From positions 1 to 64,000 of the forward strand of contig NZ_JAAEEH010000005.1 of assembly GCF_010179735.1 (NCBI RefSeq): a stretch of DNA of 64,000 bases, written 5' to 3'. A program made the position numbers and the translations under genes. Source of the DNA: Anaerotalea alkaliphila (GTDB taxonomy: Bacteria; Bacillota; Clostridia; Lachnospirales; Vallitaleaceae). Position 1 is the stretch's first letter; each line of letters begins with the position of its first letter. A model generated the notes under the pieces. It saw only the letters and a program-made list of their open reading frames with translations, was not told the DNA's origin and searched no databases. Of this stretch, positions 24,376 through 36,828 are shown piece by piece.

Positions 24376-24813
24376 ATGGATCGGATCATATTCGTGTGCA
24401 CAGGCAACACTTGCAGGAGCCCCATGGCCGAAGGGCTGTTCAAAAAAATTATTCCGGAATTCGAAGGCGTTGTCCTTTCCAGAGGGCTGGCTGGAGCGAA
24501 TGGCATGCCTCCAAGCCCCCAGGCGGTCGAAATCATGAAAGAATATGACATACATATTGAAAAGCATAGGTCAAAAATGATAGAATATAGTGATTTGTCA
24601 AAAGATACGCTGATCCTGGCCATGACCAGGACCCATCAAAAGGTGCTGGAAACGGCGTTCCCAGAATATCGAAGCCAAATCAGAACCCTGCTCCCGTTTG
24701 CAGGAGGAACTGGGGACGTTCCGGATCCGTACGGAGGATCCCTGGAGACATACCGGACATGCGCCGGCATGCTCCAGGCAACCATCATGAACATAAGGAG
24801 GAAAGTGCTATGA
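24376..24813 (+). CDS. Low-molecular-weight protein arginine phosphatase (YwlE-like)
   Basis: A 145-residue phosphatase. The N-terminal P-loop FVCTGNTCRSPMAEG has the Cys-x5-Arg catalytic motif. The Thr inside it is the residue linked to arginine-phosphate preference in YwlE, where tyrosine phosphatases have Ile or Leu. The general-acid Asp lies in DVPDPYGG. In Bacillus it reverses McsB protein-arginine phosphorylation. The order sua5-ywlE-rpiB-upp matches Bacillus. Confidence 0.85.
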   Translation: MDRIIFVCTGNTCRSPMAEGLFKKIIPEFEGVVLSRGLAGANGMPPSPQAVEIMKEYDIHIEKHRSKMIEYSDLSKDTLILAMTRTHQKVLETAFPEYRSQIRTLLPFAGGTGDVPDPYGGSLETYRTCAGMLQATIMNIRRKVL

Positions 24814-25256
24814 TAGCAGTCGCATCGGACCATGGAGGATTTGATTTGAAACAGGAGGTTATGGCCTTCTTGGAGGAAAAGGGCTATGAGTACAAGGATT
24901 TCGGCTGCTACGACAAGAAGTCGGTCGATTATCCGGATTATGCCCGCACCGTTGCGGACAAGGTGCTCTCCAAAGAAGCCGAATTCGGCATCCTGATCTG
25001 CGGGACGGGCATCGGCATTTCCATTGCCGCAAACCGCATCCCCGGCATCCGGGCGGCCCTTTGCAGCGAATGCTTTTCCGCCCAGGCCACCCGGGAGCAC
25101 AACAATGCCAACATTCTGGCGTTGGGGGGCAGGACCGTGGGGCCGGAAGTGGCCAAGAAGATTGTGGAAACCTTTTTGGAGACGCCCTTTTCCCAGGACG
25201 AGAGGCACCAGAGGAGAATCGACGGCATAGAAGGAAAGGCAAGCGGACAGCAATAG
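24810..25256 (+). CDS. rpiB: Ribose-5-phosphate isomerase B (RpiB/LacAB family)
   Basis: A 148-residue sugar-phosphate isomerase of the pentose phosphate pathway. Blocks seen: [50 protein letters not shown] (active-site Cys) and [14 protein letters not shown]. Start at ATG after AGGAGG, overlapping the phosphatase gene by ATGA. Confidence 0.92.
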   Translation: MIAVASDHGGFDLKQEVMAFLEEKGYEYKDFGCYDKKSVDYPDYARTVADKVLSKEAEFGILICGTGIGISIAANRIPGIRAALCSECFSAQATREHNNANILALGGRTVGPEVAKKIVETFLETPFSQDERHQRRIDGIEGKASGQQ

Positions 25257-25273
25257 ACAAAGGAGGAAGCGCC

Positions 25274-25903
25274 ATGTCGAACATTCATGTAATGGACCAT
25301 CCGTTGATCCAACATAAAATCGGGGTCTTGCGGAAGGTGGAAACGGGATCCAAAGAATTCAGGGAACTGGTGTCCGAAATCGGCATGCTCATGTGCTATG
25401 AGGCGACCAGGAACCTGCCGTTGGAAGATGTGGAAATCGAGACACCTGTAGCAAAAACGACAGCCAAGCAGATTGCAGGCAAGACATTGGGGATTGTCCC
25501 CATCCTCCGTGCCGGATTGGGGATGGTGGACGCCATGCTGCAGCTGGTGCCTACGGCGAAAGTAGGCCACATCGGCCTTTACAGGGATCCGGATACATTG
25601 AATCCGGTGGAGTACTATTGCAAGCTGCCTTACGACGTATCGGAACGGGATATTTTTGTTTTGGACCCCATGCTGGCGACGGGGGGGTCCGCATCGGAAG
25701 CCATCCAGTTCCTGAAGGACAAGGGTGTCACCAGAATCCACTTCCTATGCCTGATTGCAGCACCGGAAGGGGTGGAACGGGTGCGGAAGGACCATCCGGA
25801 TGTGGAGATGTACATTGGAGCATTGGATGAAAAATTGAATGACCACGGCTATATCGTCCCAGGTTTGGGGGATGCCGGCGACAGGTTGTTCGGAACGAAA
25901 TAG
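25274..25903 (+). CDS. upp: Uracil phosphoribosyltransferase
   Basis: A 209-residue salvage enzyme making UMP from uracil and PRPP. Seen: [14 protein letters not shown] at the start, [13 protein letters not shown], the PRPP loop [13 protein letters not shown] and [23 protein letters not shown] at the end. ATG follows AGGAGG by eight bases. Confidence 0.96.
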   Translation: MSNIHVMDHPLIQHKIGVLRKVETGSKEFRELVSEIGMLMCYEATRNLPLEDVEIETPVAKTTAKQIAGKTLGIVPILRAGLGMVDAMLQLVPTAKVGHIGLYRDPDTLNPVEYYCKLPYDVSERDIFVLDPMLATGGSASEAIQFLKDKGVTRIHFLCLIAAPEGVERVRKDHPDVEMYIGALDEKLNDHGYIVPGLGDAGDRLFGTK

Positions 25904-25939
25904 TCGGGAGAGGATCTCCCCGACAGGAGGATTTTTGCA

Positions 25940-27007
25940 GTGGAAATTATAAAAGGAATCCAGGCGCCATGGGTATATATCGGGGCCTTTCTCATGGCTT
26001 TTTCCATAACGGCATTGATGACGCCGGTCAGCAAGCTCATCGCCTACAAAGTGGGGGCCATCGATGAGCCAAAGGCTAGAGGAATGCACTCCAAGACAAT
26101 GCCCTTGGGTGGTGGCACGGCAATCTACTTCGGTTTCATCGTCACCGTGCTGGTGCTGCTGCCATTCATCGGAAATTACGACCTGAAGCAGCTGGTCGGC
26201 CTCATTGCGGGAGCCACCATCATCACTACGGTTGGGCTGCTGGACGACATCTATGACTTGTCCCCCAGGATCCGTGTTTTTTTCCAGGTGCTTGCGGCGT
26301 TGATCGTCATCTTTACGGGGACGGCCTTTGATTTGGTCTCGGTTCCTTTCGTGCCCGGAGGGATTGTCCATCTGGGGAATATCGGGAAGTTCATAACCGT
26401 CATCTGGATCATCGGTGTGACCAATGCGGTCAACCTGATCGATGGACTGGATGGTCTGGCCGCAGGGGTTGCCTCCATCGCATCCCTGAGCCTGATGGTC
26501 ATTTCCATCCTGTTCGGGGAACCGGCAGTGGCGGGAATCGGCATACTGCTGACGGCGACCCTGGCAGGATCCTGCATCGGATTCCTGCCCCACAATTTCA
26601 ACCCGGCCACCATTTTCATGGGGGATACGGGATCCACATTCCTCGGATTCACCCTGGCGGTGATTTCCATCCAGGGACTTTTGAAGACATATACGGCCAT
26701 TACGGTGGTTATTGCAGCAGTAGTTCTTGGGTTGCCCATCTTCGACACCTTTTTCGCCATAGCCCGGAGGGTCGCAAACAAAAGACCCATTTCCCAGGGA
26801 GACCGGGGACACCTGCACCACCGCCTGGTGGACAAGGGGATGAGCCACCGAAGGGCGGTCCTGACCCTGTATGGTGTCAGTGCCGGCTTCGGCATCGCGG
26901 GAATCCTGGTGGCGATGGGAGACCTGCTGTTTGCCGTATTGGTGGTCATCCTGATGCTGGCGATCTGGTTCCTGGACCTTCTGGTCTCCAGGATGCGGAG
27001 AAAGTGA
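25940..27007 (+). CDS. TagO/WecA-like undecaprenyl-phosphate GlcNAc-1-phosphate transferase
   Basis: A 355-residue polytopic enzyme that starts wall-polymer synthesis by moving GlcNAc-1-P onto undecaprenyl phosphate. Motifs: GLLDDIYDLSPR (paired Asp, Mg2+), VNLIDGLDGLAAG, FMGDTGSTFLG and the His loop GDRGHLHHRLVDKG. About ten membrane helices. The start codon is GTG after AGGAGG. Its neighbour wecB would supply UDP-ManNAc for the same polymer. Confidence 0.88.
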   Translation: MEIIKGIQAPWVYIGAFLMAFSITALMTPVSKLIAYKVGAIDEPKARGMHSKTMPLGGGTAIYFGFIVTVLVLLPFIGNYDLKQLVGLIAGATIITTVGLLDDIYDLSPRIRVFFQVLAALIVIFTGTAFDLVSVPFVPGGIVHLGNIGKFITVIWIIGVTNAVNLIDGLDGLAAGVASIASLSLMVISILFGEPAVAGIGILLTATLAGSCIGFLPHNFNPATIFMGDTGSTFLGFTLAVISIQGLLKTYTAITVVIAAVVLGLPIFDTFFAIARRVANKRPISQGDRGHLHHRLVDKGMSHRRAVLTLYGVSAGFGIAGILVAMGDLLFAVLVVILMLAIWFLDLLVSRMRRK

Positions 27008-27044
27008 ACGGAAGCAAGGGGAGAATAGGACGGGAGGTAGCGAT

Positions 27045-28190
27045 ATGGGAATCAAGGTGCTGAGCATTTTTGGAACACGGCCGGAGGCCATCAAGATGGG
27101 GCCGGTGGTCAAAGCGGTTGCGGCTGCGGAAGGTTTGGAGAGCCTTGTCTGTGTCACAGCCCAGCATCGTGAGATGCTGGACCAGGTGCTGGAGGTTTTC
27201 GACATCCAGCCGGACCATGACCTGGACATCATGCAACAGGGACAGACGTTGACCGGAATCACCATCCGGGCCCTGCAGGGACTGGAGGATGTGCTGAAGG
27301 AGGTGGGTCCGGACCTGGTTCTGGTCCATGGCGACACCACCACCACTTTTGCCGGATCACTGGCCGCCTTTTACCAGCAGATTCCGGTGGGGCATGTGGA
27401 GGCGGGACTGCGGACCTATGACAAGTACCAGCCGTTTCCGGAGGAAATGAACCGGAAGATGACCGGTGTGATGGCGGATTTCCATTTCGCCCCTACGGAA
27501 ACCGCTAAAAGGCATCTTCTGCTGGAGGGGGTTCCGGAGAACCAGATTTTCGTCACAGGGAATACGGTCATCGACGCGCTCCAGTCCACAGTGGACCCCC
27601 ACTACCGTTTCACGGTGGAAGCGCTGAACGGAGTGGACTACCGTCATAAAAAAGTCATTGTCATGACCGCCCACAGAAGGGAAAACATCGGTGAACCGCT
27701 GGAAAACATCTGCAGGGCCGTCCGTAGGATTGTGGAGGCCCATGAGGATGTGGTGGTGGTCTACGCGGTGCATTTGAATCCCCTGGTCCAGGAGACGGCA
27801 AGGAAACACCTGGGAGGGCATGACAGGATCCTGCTGCTGGAGCCTTTGGAATTGAAGGACATGCACAACCTGATGGCTCGGTGCCACCTGGTCCTGACAG
27901 ATTCCGGGGGCCTCCAGGAAGAGGTCCCCTCCCTGGGGAAGCCGGTTCTGGTGTTGCGGAACGTGACGGAACGACCGGAGGGGGTGGAGGCAGGAACCTT
28001 GAAGCTGGCGGGAACGGAAGAGGAGCGGGTCTATGCCCTGACGGAGGAGCTGTTGACGGATCCGCTGGCGTACAGCAGTATGGCCACAGCCGCCAATCCC
28101 TATGGGGACGGGAAGGCTTCCATTCGGATTGCCCAGATCATCCGGACCCATATGGAAGAGGGAAGAAAGTTGCATTTTGATGCAAAATAG
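27045..28190 (+). CDS. wecB: UDP-N-acetylglucosamine 2-epimerase
   Basis: A 381-residue non-hydrolysing epimerase converting UDP-GlcNAc to UDP-ManNAc for teichoic acid or capsule linkage. Seen: FGTRPEAIKMGPVV, VHGDTTTTFAGSLAAFY, HVEAGLRTYDKYQPFPEEMNR, TAHRRENIGEPL, SDSGGLQEE-type loop (TDSGGLQEEVPSLGKPVLVLR) and the final TNPYGDG-like segment (AANPYGDGKAS). Called mnaA in Bacillus, where it also stands just before atpI. Confidence 0.94.
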   Translation: MGIKVLSIFGTRPEAIKMGPVVKAVAAAEGLESLVCVTAQHREMLDQVLEVFDIQPDHDLDIMQQGQTLTGITIRALQGLEDVLKEVGPDLVLVHGDTTTTFAGSLAAFYQQIPVGHVEAGLRTYDKYQPFPEEMNRKMTGVMADFHFAPTETAKRHLLLEGVPENQIFVTGNTVIDALQSTVDPHYRFTVEALNGVDYRHKKVIVMTAHRRENIGEPLENICRAVRRIVEAHEDVVVVYAVHLNPLVQETARKHLGGHDRILLLEPLELKDMHNLMARCHLVLTDSGGLQEEVPSLGKPVLVLRNVTERPEGVEAGTLKLAGTEEERVYALTEELLTDPLAYSSMATAANPYGDGKASIRIAQIIRTHMEEGRKLHFDAK

Positions 28191-28213
28191 TTAATCTATT
28201 CACAAGCAGTGTA

Positions 28214-28242
28214 TGGACATCCGTACATAATCATTGTATAAT
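28214..28242 (+). promoter_or_regulatory. Promoter of the ATP synthase operon
   Basis: TGGACA (five of six consensus bases) and TATAAT are separated by 17 bases, about 40 bases before atpZ. Confidence 0.8.
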
Positions 28243-28282
28243 GCAGTGGTGAAGCAGTGGTAAACAACACCCTGGAGGGCAT

Positions 28283-28540
28283 ATGGGGAAATGGAACGGC
28301 AAGACCTTGCAGTATCTCGGGCTTTTGAGCCAGGTAGGATTTCTGATGGCAACACCCATCATCGGCAGCATCCTGTTCGGAGCGTTTCTGGACAGGAAAT
28401 TCGGGACGGGTGTGCTTTTTCTTGGGATTTTTACCGTACTGGGAGTTGGCGCCGCGTTCAGGAACTTGTATGTCCTGATGAACAAACAGGATTTGGCACG
28501 GAAAAAGGAGACCGGTAATGACAAGAAAAAAGAGGACTGA
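28283..28540 (+). CDS. atpZ: AtpZ-like ATP synthase accessory protein
   Basis: An 85-residue protein with two membrane helices (LSQVGFLMATPIIGSILFGAFL; GTGVLFLGIFTVLGVGAAF) joined by a short DRKF loop, as in the AtpZ/AtpI family encoded ahead of ATP synthase operons. The members are thought to help Mg2+ uptake or c-ring assembly. The last 23 bases overlap atpI. Confidence 0.8.
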   Translation: MGKWNGKTLQYLGLLSQVGFLMATPIIGSILFGAFLDRKFGTGVLFLGIFTVLGVGAAFRNLYVLMNKQDLARKKETGNDKKKED

Positions 28541-28952
28541 AGTCTCCCTTTCGCTGAAAGCCCTGGCCATCACCGCGGCTGTCGGCCTGCCGGGCATCTT
28601 TTTGGTCCGGTCGCCCCAAGCCTTTGTCCTGGGGCTTCTGTTGGGCGTCGCGTTCACCATAGGGAAGATCTGGATGATGGGGTCCACTTTCCAGAAGGCG
28701 GTGCGGAAGCATCCGGTGGGTGCCAGGAATTATGTCCGGGCCCAGTATTTCCTGCGCTACCTGCTGACCCTTCTCCTACTGGTCGTTGCCGCTCTGGAGC
28801 CCGGAATCCATGTGGCAGGCGTGGCCGTCGGTTTGCTTTCCCTGAAGGGAGCGGCATATTGGCAGGCCATGCGGATGCGGCTTTCCCCCAAAGATGGTTC
28901 CGTGAAGTTCCAGGTTTGGGAGGAGGAGGACGAGGAGAATTCTGATTTTTAG
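28518..28952 (+). CDS. atpI: ATP synthase subunit I
   Basis: A 144-residue membrane protein with four predicted helices (e.g. ALAITAAVGLPGIFLV; AFVLGLLLGVAFTIGKIWMM; LRYLLTLLLLVVAAL). Size, topology and the place just before atpB fit the AtpI family, which assists c-ring assembly. The tail is strongly acidic (EEEDEENSDF). Sequence conservation in this family is low. Confidence 0.75.
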   Translation: MTRKKRTEVSLSLKALAITAAVGLPGIFLVRSPQAFVLGLLLGVAFTIGKIWMMGSTFQKAVRKHPVGARNYVRAQYFLRYLLTLLLLVVAALEPGIHVAGVAVGLLSLKGAAYWQAMRMRLSPKDGSVKFQVWEEEDEENSDF

Positions 28953-28988
28953 CCTTTGACAGTTTTAGAGAAAGGAGATGGATAGTGT

Positions 28989-29708
28989 ATGGATTTTTCG
29001 ATTCATGTGGCCAAGGTGCTGCAGATCGGTGGTTTGGAAATCTGGATCACCGAATCCATGGTCAATTCCTGGATCATTGCCGGGATACTGATCCTTCTGG
29101 CCCTGTTTGTCAGAAGCAAGATGCGTGACCCCGAAAAGGTTCCCACGGGCATCCAGAACGTGGTGGAGCTTCTGGTGGACACCCTGGACAACTTTTCCGA
29201 GTCTACCATGGGAAAGCACGGCAGGAAATTTTCATCGTTTTACGCGGGGCTCTTCATCTACATCCTGTTGAGCAACCTGTCGGGATTGTTCCTGGGGCCC
29301 AACTGGAATCCGGAGTTCCCCCTGCCGGTCAACTTCATGCGTCCTCCGACGGCGGACGTGGCGGTTACCTTCGCCTTGGCGTTGATCACCTTTTTCATGA
29401 CCCAGGGTTTCGGGATCAAGAGCAAAGGGGTGTTCAAATGGATGAAGGACATGACGGAGCCCATGGTCCTGCTGACGCCTTTGAACATCATAGGCGAGCT
29501 GGCCAATCCGGTTTCGTTGAGTTTCCGTCTGTTCGGCAACATCTTGGGGGGTACCATCATCATGGGCCTCTACTACAATCTGCCGTGGCCGGCCCTGGTG
29601 GGCATCCCGGTAGTCCTGCACGGCTATTTCGACATTTTTGCAGGCGTGCTGCAAAGCTTCATTTTCGTCATGCTGAGCATGACCTTCGTATCCAGTGCGA
29701 TGGATTAG
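28989..29708 (+). CDS. atpB: ATP synthase F0 subunit a
   Basis: The 239-residue stator channel subunit. Helix 4 carries the essential Arg in ELANPVSLSFRLFGNILGG, and the C-terminal helix contains LQSFIFVMLSMTFVSSAM. It forms the two half-channels next to the c-ring. About five to six helices are visible. AAAGGAG precedes ATG. Confidence 0.95.
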   Translation: MDFSIHVAKVLQIGGLEIWITESMVNSWIIAGILILLALFVRSKMRDPEKVPTGIQNVVELLVDTLDNFSESTMGKHGRKFSSFYAGLFIYILLSNLSGLFLGPNWNPEFPLPVNFMRPPTADVAVTFALALITFFMTQGFGIKSKGVFKWMKDMTEPMVLLTPLNIIGELANPVSLSFRLFGNILGGTIIMGLYYNLPWPALVGIPVVLHGYFDIFAGVLQSFIFVMLSMTFVSSAMD

Positions 29709-29725
29709 GAAGTGCAATTTTTTGA

Positions 29726-30592
<867 letters not shown>

Positions 30593-30628
30593 TGGCTCCC
30601 AACCCATTGTGAAAGGAGGAGAGAAACC

Positions 30629-31198
30629 GTGATAGCTGCAAGTAGCGCGGCCAGCGGACTTTTCGCTAGCCAGATGTTCCTGGAAGCCAGGATCCTTGCC
30701 TTCGACGGCCAGTTGCTGGTACAGATGGCCCTGCATATGGTTACGGTGTTGATCCTGTTCTACGTGCTGGCAAGACTGTTGTTCAATCCAGTAAGGAACA
30801 TTTTGACCAAACGCCGTGAGGAAATTGCCGGAGAGTACGACCGCATAGCGAAAGAGACCGAAGAAGCAAGGTCCGTGCAGGAAGAATATGAGACAAGGTT
30901 GAAAAAGATCAACCAGGAAGCGGATGAAGTCCTCGCACAGGCCAGGAAGAAGTCCATGGCAAGGGACGATGAAATGATGAAAGCCGCCAGGGAAGAGGCA
31001 GACCGGATGTTGCAGAGGGCCCGGTTGGATATCGAAAGGGAAAAAGCCCAGTTTGCAGACGATATCCGAAGAGAAATCATCGATGTTGCGACCGTTATGG
31101 CAAGCAAATTCGTTGCAGTGTCCATCGATGAGGATACGAAAGCAAAGCTCTTCAAGAATACGCTGGATGAAATCGAGGAAGTCGAATGGTTGAGATGA
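30629..31198 (+). CDS. atpF: ATP synthase F0 subunit b
   Basis: The 189-residue peripheral-stalk subunit. One hydrophobic segment (VQMALHMVTVLILFYVLARLLF, ~30-52) is followed by a long charged coiled coil (RREEIAGEYDRIAKETEEA onwards). The start is GTG, seven bases after AAAGGAGGAG. The end overlaps atpH by 13 bases. Confidence 0.93.
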   Translation: MIAASSAASGLFASQMFLEARILAFDGQLLVQMALHMVTVLILFYVLARLLFNPVRNILTKRREEIAGEYDRIAKETEEARSVQEEYETRLKKINQEADEVLAQARKKSMARDDEMMKAAREEADRMLQRARLDIEREKAQFADDIRREIIDVATVMASKFVAVSIDEDTKAKLFKNTLDEIEEVEWLR

Positions 31199-31749
31199 TC
31201 GCCAAAAGATACGGCGGTGCCTTGTTTGCGCTTGCCAAAGAAGAAGGCACCTTGAATGCATTGTACAAGGAGGTTTCCCATCTGCAGCAGCTCCTGGAGA
31301 CGGAGAAGGACTTGGTTGTCGTCCTGAACCATCCCAACATTTCCATCGGAGAGAAGGTGTCCATGATGGAGTCCATTTTCCAGGAGGAATTGAGCAAGAA
31401 ACTGATGGGGTTGCTGGTGATTGTGCTGCAACAGTCCAGACAGCAGAACCTGCCGGAAATCCTGGAACACGTCCAGGAGAGCATCAAAGAGGACACTGGG
31501 ATCAGGACGGTCCAGGTGACTACCGCGGAAGAGCTCGGTGGCGGGGAACTGAAGGTGCTGAAGGAAAAACTGACCCGCTCCACAGGCAAAACGATCGAGA
31601 TCGTCAATATCGTAGACAAGGAAATTCTAGGGGGCATGGTAATCCGTATTGGTGACCGTGTCATGGATACAAGCGTGCGAAGCCAGCTGCACAGCATGTC
31701 CCGGGTCCTGCAGGATCCGGAACTGGCGGAGTTCGAAAGGGTGCGTTGA
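31186..31749 (+). CDS. atpH: ATP synthase F1 subunit delta
   Basis: A 187-residue protein with the OSCP/delta pattern: AKRYGGALFALAKEEGTL near the start, NHPNISIGEKVSMMESIF in the middle and IVDKEILGGMVIRIGDRVMD...SVRSQLHSM at the end. It joins the b stalk to the alpha3beta3 head. The ATG lies within the end of atpF; an alternative ATG three codons on is possible. Confidence 0.92.
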   Translation: MVEMIAKRYGGALFALAKEEGTLNALYKEVSHLQQLLETEKDLVVVLNHPNISIGEKVSMMESIFQEELSKKLMGLLVIVLQQSRQQNLPEILEHVQESIKEDTGIRTVQVTTAEELGGGELKVLKEKLTRSTGKTIEIVNIVDKEILGGMVIRIGDRVMDTSVRSQLHSMSRVLQDPELAEFERVR

Positions 31750-31803
31750 AAGCAACCGAGCGCCCAGTTGGGATGATTGAAAGAAAGGTGGTGTGGCCTT
31801 GCC

Positions 31804-33327
31804 ATGAATTTGAGACCGGAAGAGATAAGTTCCGTAATTAAGGAACAGATAAAAAAATACAAGACCGACATGGAAGTGGCGGATGTGGGAACGGTGATCC
31901 AGGTGGCGGACGGAATTGCACGGATCCATGGCCTGGAGAAGGCCATGGCGGGAGAGCTGCTTGAATTCCCGGGCGATGTGTACGGCATGGTGCTGAACCT
32001 GGAAGAGGGAAATGTGGGCGCCGTCATCATGGGCGCGGACACCAATGTGGTGGAAGGCGACATGGTGAAGGCGACGGGCCGGGTTGTAGAGGTCCCCGTC
32101 GGGAACGAGCTCGTCGGCCGGGTAGTCAACGCCTTGGGACAGGCCATTGACGGCAAAGGTCCCATTGTAACTAAAAAGCACCGGAAAGTGGAAAGGGTGG
32201 CCCCCGGGGTCATCACCAGAAAATCGGTGGATACGCCGGTGCAGACGGGAATCAAGGCCATCGATTCCATGGTGCCCATCGGAAGAGGGCAGCGTGAGCT
32301 GATCATCGGCGACAGGCAGACCGGAAAGACGGCCATTGCCCTGGATACGATCATCAACCAAAAAGGCCAGAACATGAACTGCATCTATGTGGCCATTGGA
32401 CAGAAGGCTTCCACGGTCGCCCAGATCGTGAAGACCTTGGAAGAGTACGGAGCCATGGATTACACCACCGTGGTGGTGGCCACAGCTTCCGATTCCGCAC
32501 CCCTCCAGTATCTGGCGCCCTATTCAGGCTGCGCCATCGGAGAAGAGTGGATGGAGGAGGGGAAGGATGTCCTGGTCATCTATGACGACCTTTCCAAGCA
32601 TGCGGTAGCCTACAGGGCCATGTCCCTCCTGCTCCGCAGGCCGCCAGGAAGGGAAGCCTACCCTGGGGATGTATTCTATCTCCATTCCAGGCTCCTGGAA
32701 CGCGCGGCCAAACTTTCGGATGAATTGGGCGGCGGCAGCCTCACGGCCCTTCCCATCATCGAGACACAGGCGGGTGACGTTTCCGCCTATATCCCCACCA
32801 ACGTGATTTCCATCACGGACGGCCAGATCTATCTTGAAACGGAGCTTTTCAACGCGGGTGTGCGTCCGGCCATCAACCCGGGACTTTCCGTATCCCGTGT
32901 GGGCGGAGCGGCCCAGATCAAGTCCATGAAGAAGATTGCGGGACCGGTGCGTGTGGAGTTGGCCCAGTACCGCGAATTGGCGGCTTTCGCCCAGTTCGGT
33001 TCCGACCTGGACAAGGAAACCAGGATGCGTCTGGCACAAGGGGAGAGGATCATCGAAATCCTCAAGCAGCCCCAGTACCGCCCCATGGCGGTGGCCAATC
33101 AAGTCATCATGCTCTATGCGGCCACCCGGAAATTCCTCATGGACATTCCGGTCGACCAGATTTCCAGGTTTGAAACGGAGCTGCTGGAGCATATGGACAT
33201 GAAATATCCGGAAGTCCTCCAGGGAGTCGTTGGAAAAGACGGCCTAACGGAGGAATTGGACCAGAAAATCGCCGGTATATTGGGAGGGTTCGTAGAGGAA
33301 TTCACCAAAAAGGATAAAGAGGTGTGA
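31804..33327 (+). CDS. atpA: ATP synthase F1 subunit alpha
   Basis: A 507-residue non-catalytic nucleotide-binding subunit. Seen: [39 protein letters not shown], Walker [44 protein letters not shown] and the signature [15 protein letters not shown] prefer the ATG; a TTG nine codons upstream lies before the AAAGGTGG site. Confidence 0.97.
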   Translation: MNLRPEEISSVIKEQIKKYKTDMEVADVGTVIQVADGIARIHGLEKAMAGELLEFPGDVYGMVLNLEEGNVGAVIMGADTNVVEGDMVKATGRVVEVPVGNELVGRVVNALGQAIDGKGPIVTKKHRKVERVAPGVITRKSVDTPVQTGIKAIDSMVPIGRGQRELIIGDRQTGKTAIALDTIINQKGQNMNCIYVAIGQKASTVAQIVKTLEEYGAMDYTTVVVATASDSAPLQYLAPYSGCAIGEEWMEEGKDVLVIYDDLSKHAVAYRAMSLLLRRPPGREAYPGDVFYLHSRLLERAAKLSDELGGGSLTALPIIETQAGDVSAYIPTNVISITDGQIYLETELFNAGVRPAINPGLSVSRVGGAAQIKSMKKIAGPVRVELAQYRELAAFAQFGSDLDKETRMRLAQGERIIEILKQPQYRPMAVANQVIMLYAATRKFLMDIPVDQISRFETELLEHMDMKYPEVLQGVVGKDGLTEELDQKIAGILGGFVEEFTKKDKEV

Positions 33328-33334
33328 TGCAGCC

Positions 33335-35604
<2,270 letters not shown>

Positions 35605-35615
35605 TGGGTGATCAT

Positions 35616-36044
35616 ATGGCGGAAAACAAATTTCAATTGCAGGTGATCACACCGGAAGAGATCTTTTATGATGAATCGGTGGAACGGGTCATCTTCAGGA
35701 CGTCCACAGGGGATGTGGCGGTCCTGAAAGACCACATCCCCCTGACGACTTCCCTGCGCAGCGGCATCATCACCATCTTCAGCGGCCGCAACAACCAGTA
35801 CGGGGTCATCCACCAGGGATTTGCGGAAATCAGGCCGGACAAGGTGACCATCCTGACGGATGCCGCCGAGTGGCCGGAGGAAATCGATTTGGAACGGGCC
35901 AAAAAGGCCAAGGAAATCGCGGAGGAAGCCCTGAAGAAGCAGGGGGAGAAACCCGGAGCCAACATCACGGTGGCCAAGATGTCCCTGACCAGGGCGCTGG
36001 CCAGGATCGAGATGGTGGAGTACCACAACAAGATGGTCAAGTAA
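35616..36044 (+). CDS. atpC: ATP synthase F1 subunit epsilon
   Basis: A 142-residue subunit with an N-terminal beta sandwich (FQLQVITPEEIFYDESVERVIFRT, GDVAVLKDHIPLTTSL) and a C-terminal helical hairpin (ERAKKAKEIAEEALK; SLTRALARIEMVEYHNK) that can brake ATP hydrolysis. The ATG is preferred over a GTG that overlaps the atpD stop codon. Its ribosome-binding site is weak, so coupling to atpD translation is likely. Confidence 0.93.
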   Translation: MAENKFQLQVITPEEIFYDESVERVIFRTSTGDVAVLKDHIPLTTSLRSGIITIFSGRNNQYGVIHQGFAEIRPDKVTILTDAAEWPEEIDLERAKKAKEIAEEALKKQGEKPGANITVAKMSLTRALARIEMVEYHNKMVK

Positions 36045-36052
36045 GCGACAAG

Positions 36053-36094
36053 GGCATGGCCGAATGCAGCAGCATCGGGCATGCCTTTCCTTTT
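36053..36094 (+). terminator. Terminator of the ATP synthase operon
   Basis: GGCATG...CATGCC encloses CCGA.TGC/GCA-TCGG around AGCA, followed by TTTCCTTTT. Confidence 0.75.
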
Positions 36095-36155
36095 CTCCAG
36101 TTGGTGTAAAGACACAAAGGCCAGGTTATAATTCCATTAAAAAATGTACAATCTG

Positions 36156-36184
36156 TGGCCAACACATCCGGCCGATGCTATAAT
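36156..36184 (+). promoter_or_regulatory. Promoter of the stress-protein-like gene
   Basis: TGGCCA and TATAAT are separated by 17 bases, 41 bases before the ATG. Confidence 0.6.
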
Positions 36185-36225
36185 GGGGATGAACGCAAGT
36201 CCATGACGGCAAGGGAGGGAGAAGG

Positions 36226-36696
36226 ATGGAGCAAATGGAACAGTCGGATCTAGCACAACCGCAGGAGAGGGTTTTGGTATGCATCACCATTCAGGAAAAT
36301 TCCAAGAGATTGATTGAAAAAGGTGCGGATATTGCCAGAAGGAACGATGGCGAATTACATATATTGCATGTGGAACAGGGAAAGAGCATTTTCGAACATG
36401 CGGAAGCGGTAGAGCTGCTGGAGGCACTTTTCGAATATGCGAAAAGCCGGGGAGGCCAGGTGCATTTCGAGAGCGGAGAAGATGTGCCGAAGACGATCAT
36501 GGAGAGCATCCAGAAGCTGGAGGTGACCCAACTGGTGCTGGGACAGACCGGCAAGGGGTTCCTCCACACCATGTTGGGAAAGAGCATCGCCCGGAGCATC
36601 GCCAGCGAGTCCCAAGGGCTGGAAGTGGTGGTGCTGGAAAAGGCGGGAAAGTCCCGGCAGGAGACAAAGAGACTGGTTGAAGGCGTGGCCAAATGA
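36226..36696 (+). CDS. Universal-stress-protein-like, KdpD-type Usp domain
   Basis: A 156-residue soluble protein. VLVCITIQENSKRLIEKGADIA and GELHILHVEQG match the Usp domain of KdpD sensor kinases; GQTGKGFLHTMLGKSIARSI resembles the Gx2Gx9G nucleotide loop. It stands alone, with its own promoter and terminator, and no kinase domain is attached. The role is unknown; nucleotide binding and a link to ion stress are inferences from the family. Confidence 0.72.
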   Translation: MEQMEQSDLAQPQERVLVCITIQENSKRLIEKGADIARRNDGELHILHVEQGKSIFEHAEAVELLEALFEYAKSRGGQVHFESGEDVPKTIMESIQKLEVTQLVLGQTGKGFLHTMLGKSIARSIASESQGLEVVVLEKAGKSRQETKRLVEGVAK

Positions 36697-36697
36697 A

Positions 36698-36748
36698 TCA
36701 AGGGGTCGGGTGCTGGAATAGCCCATGGGGCAAAGCCCGACCCCTTGA
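36698..36748 (+). terminator. Terminator after the Usp-like gene
   Basis: TCAAGGGGTCGGG pairs perfectly with CCCGACCCCTTGA across a 25-base loop, followed by TTTATTTT. Confidence 0.8.
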
Positions 36749-36828
36749 TTTATTTTAGGAAATGGATTACAATGGTTAGGTTCGGAAATTGTGGGAAACC
36801 AAATTTGGAAAGATTGAAGGAGAAAAGG

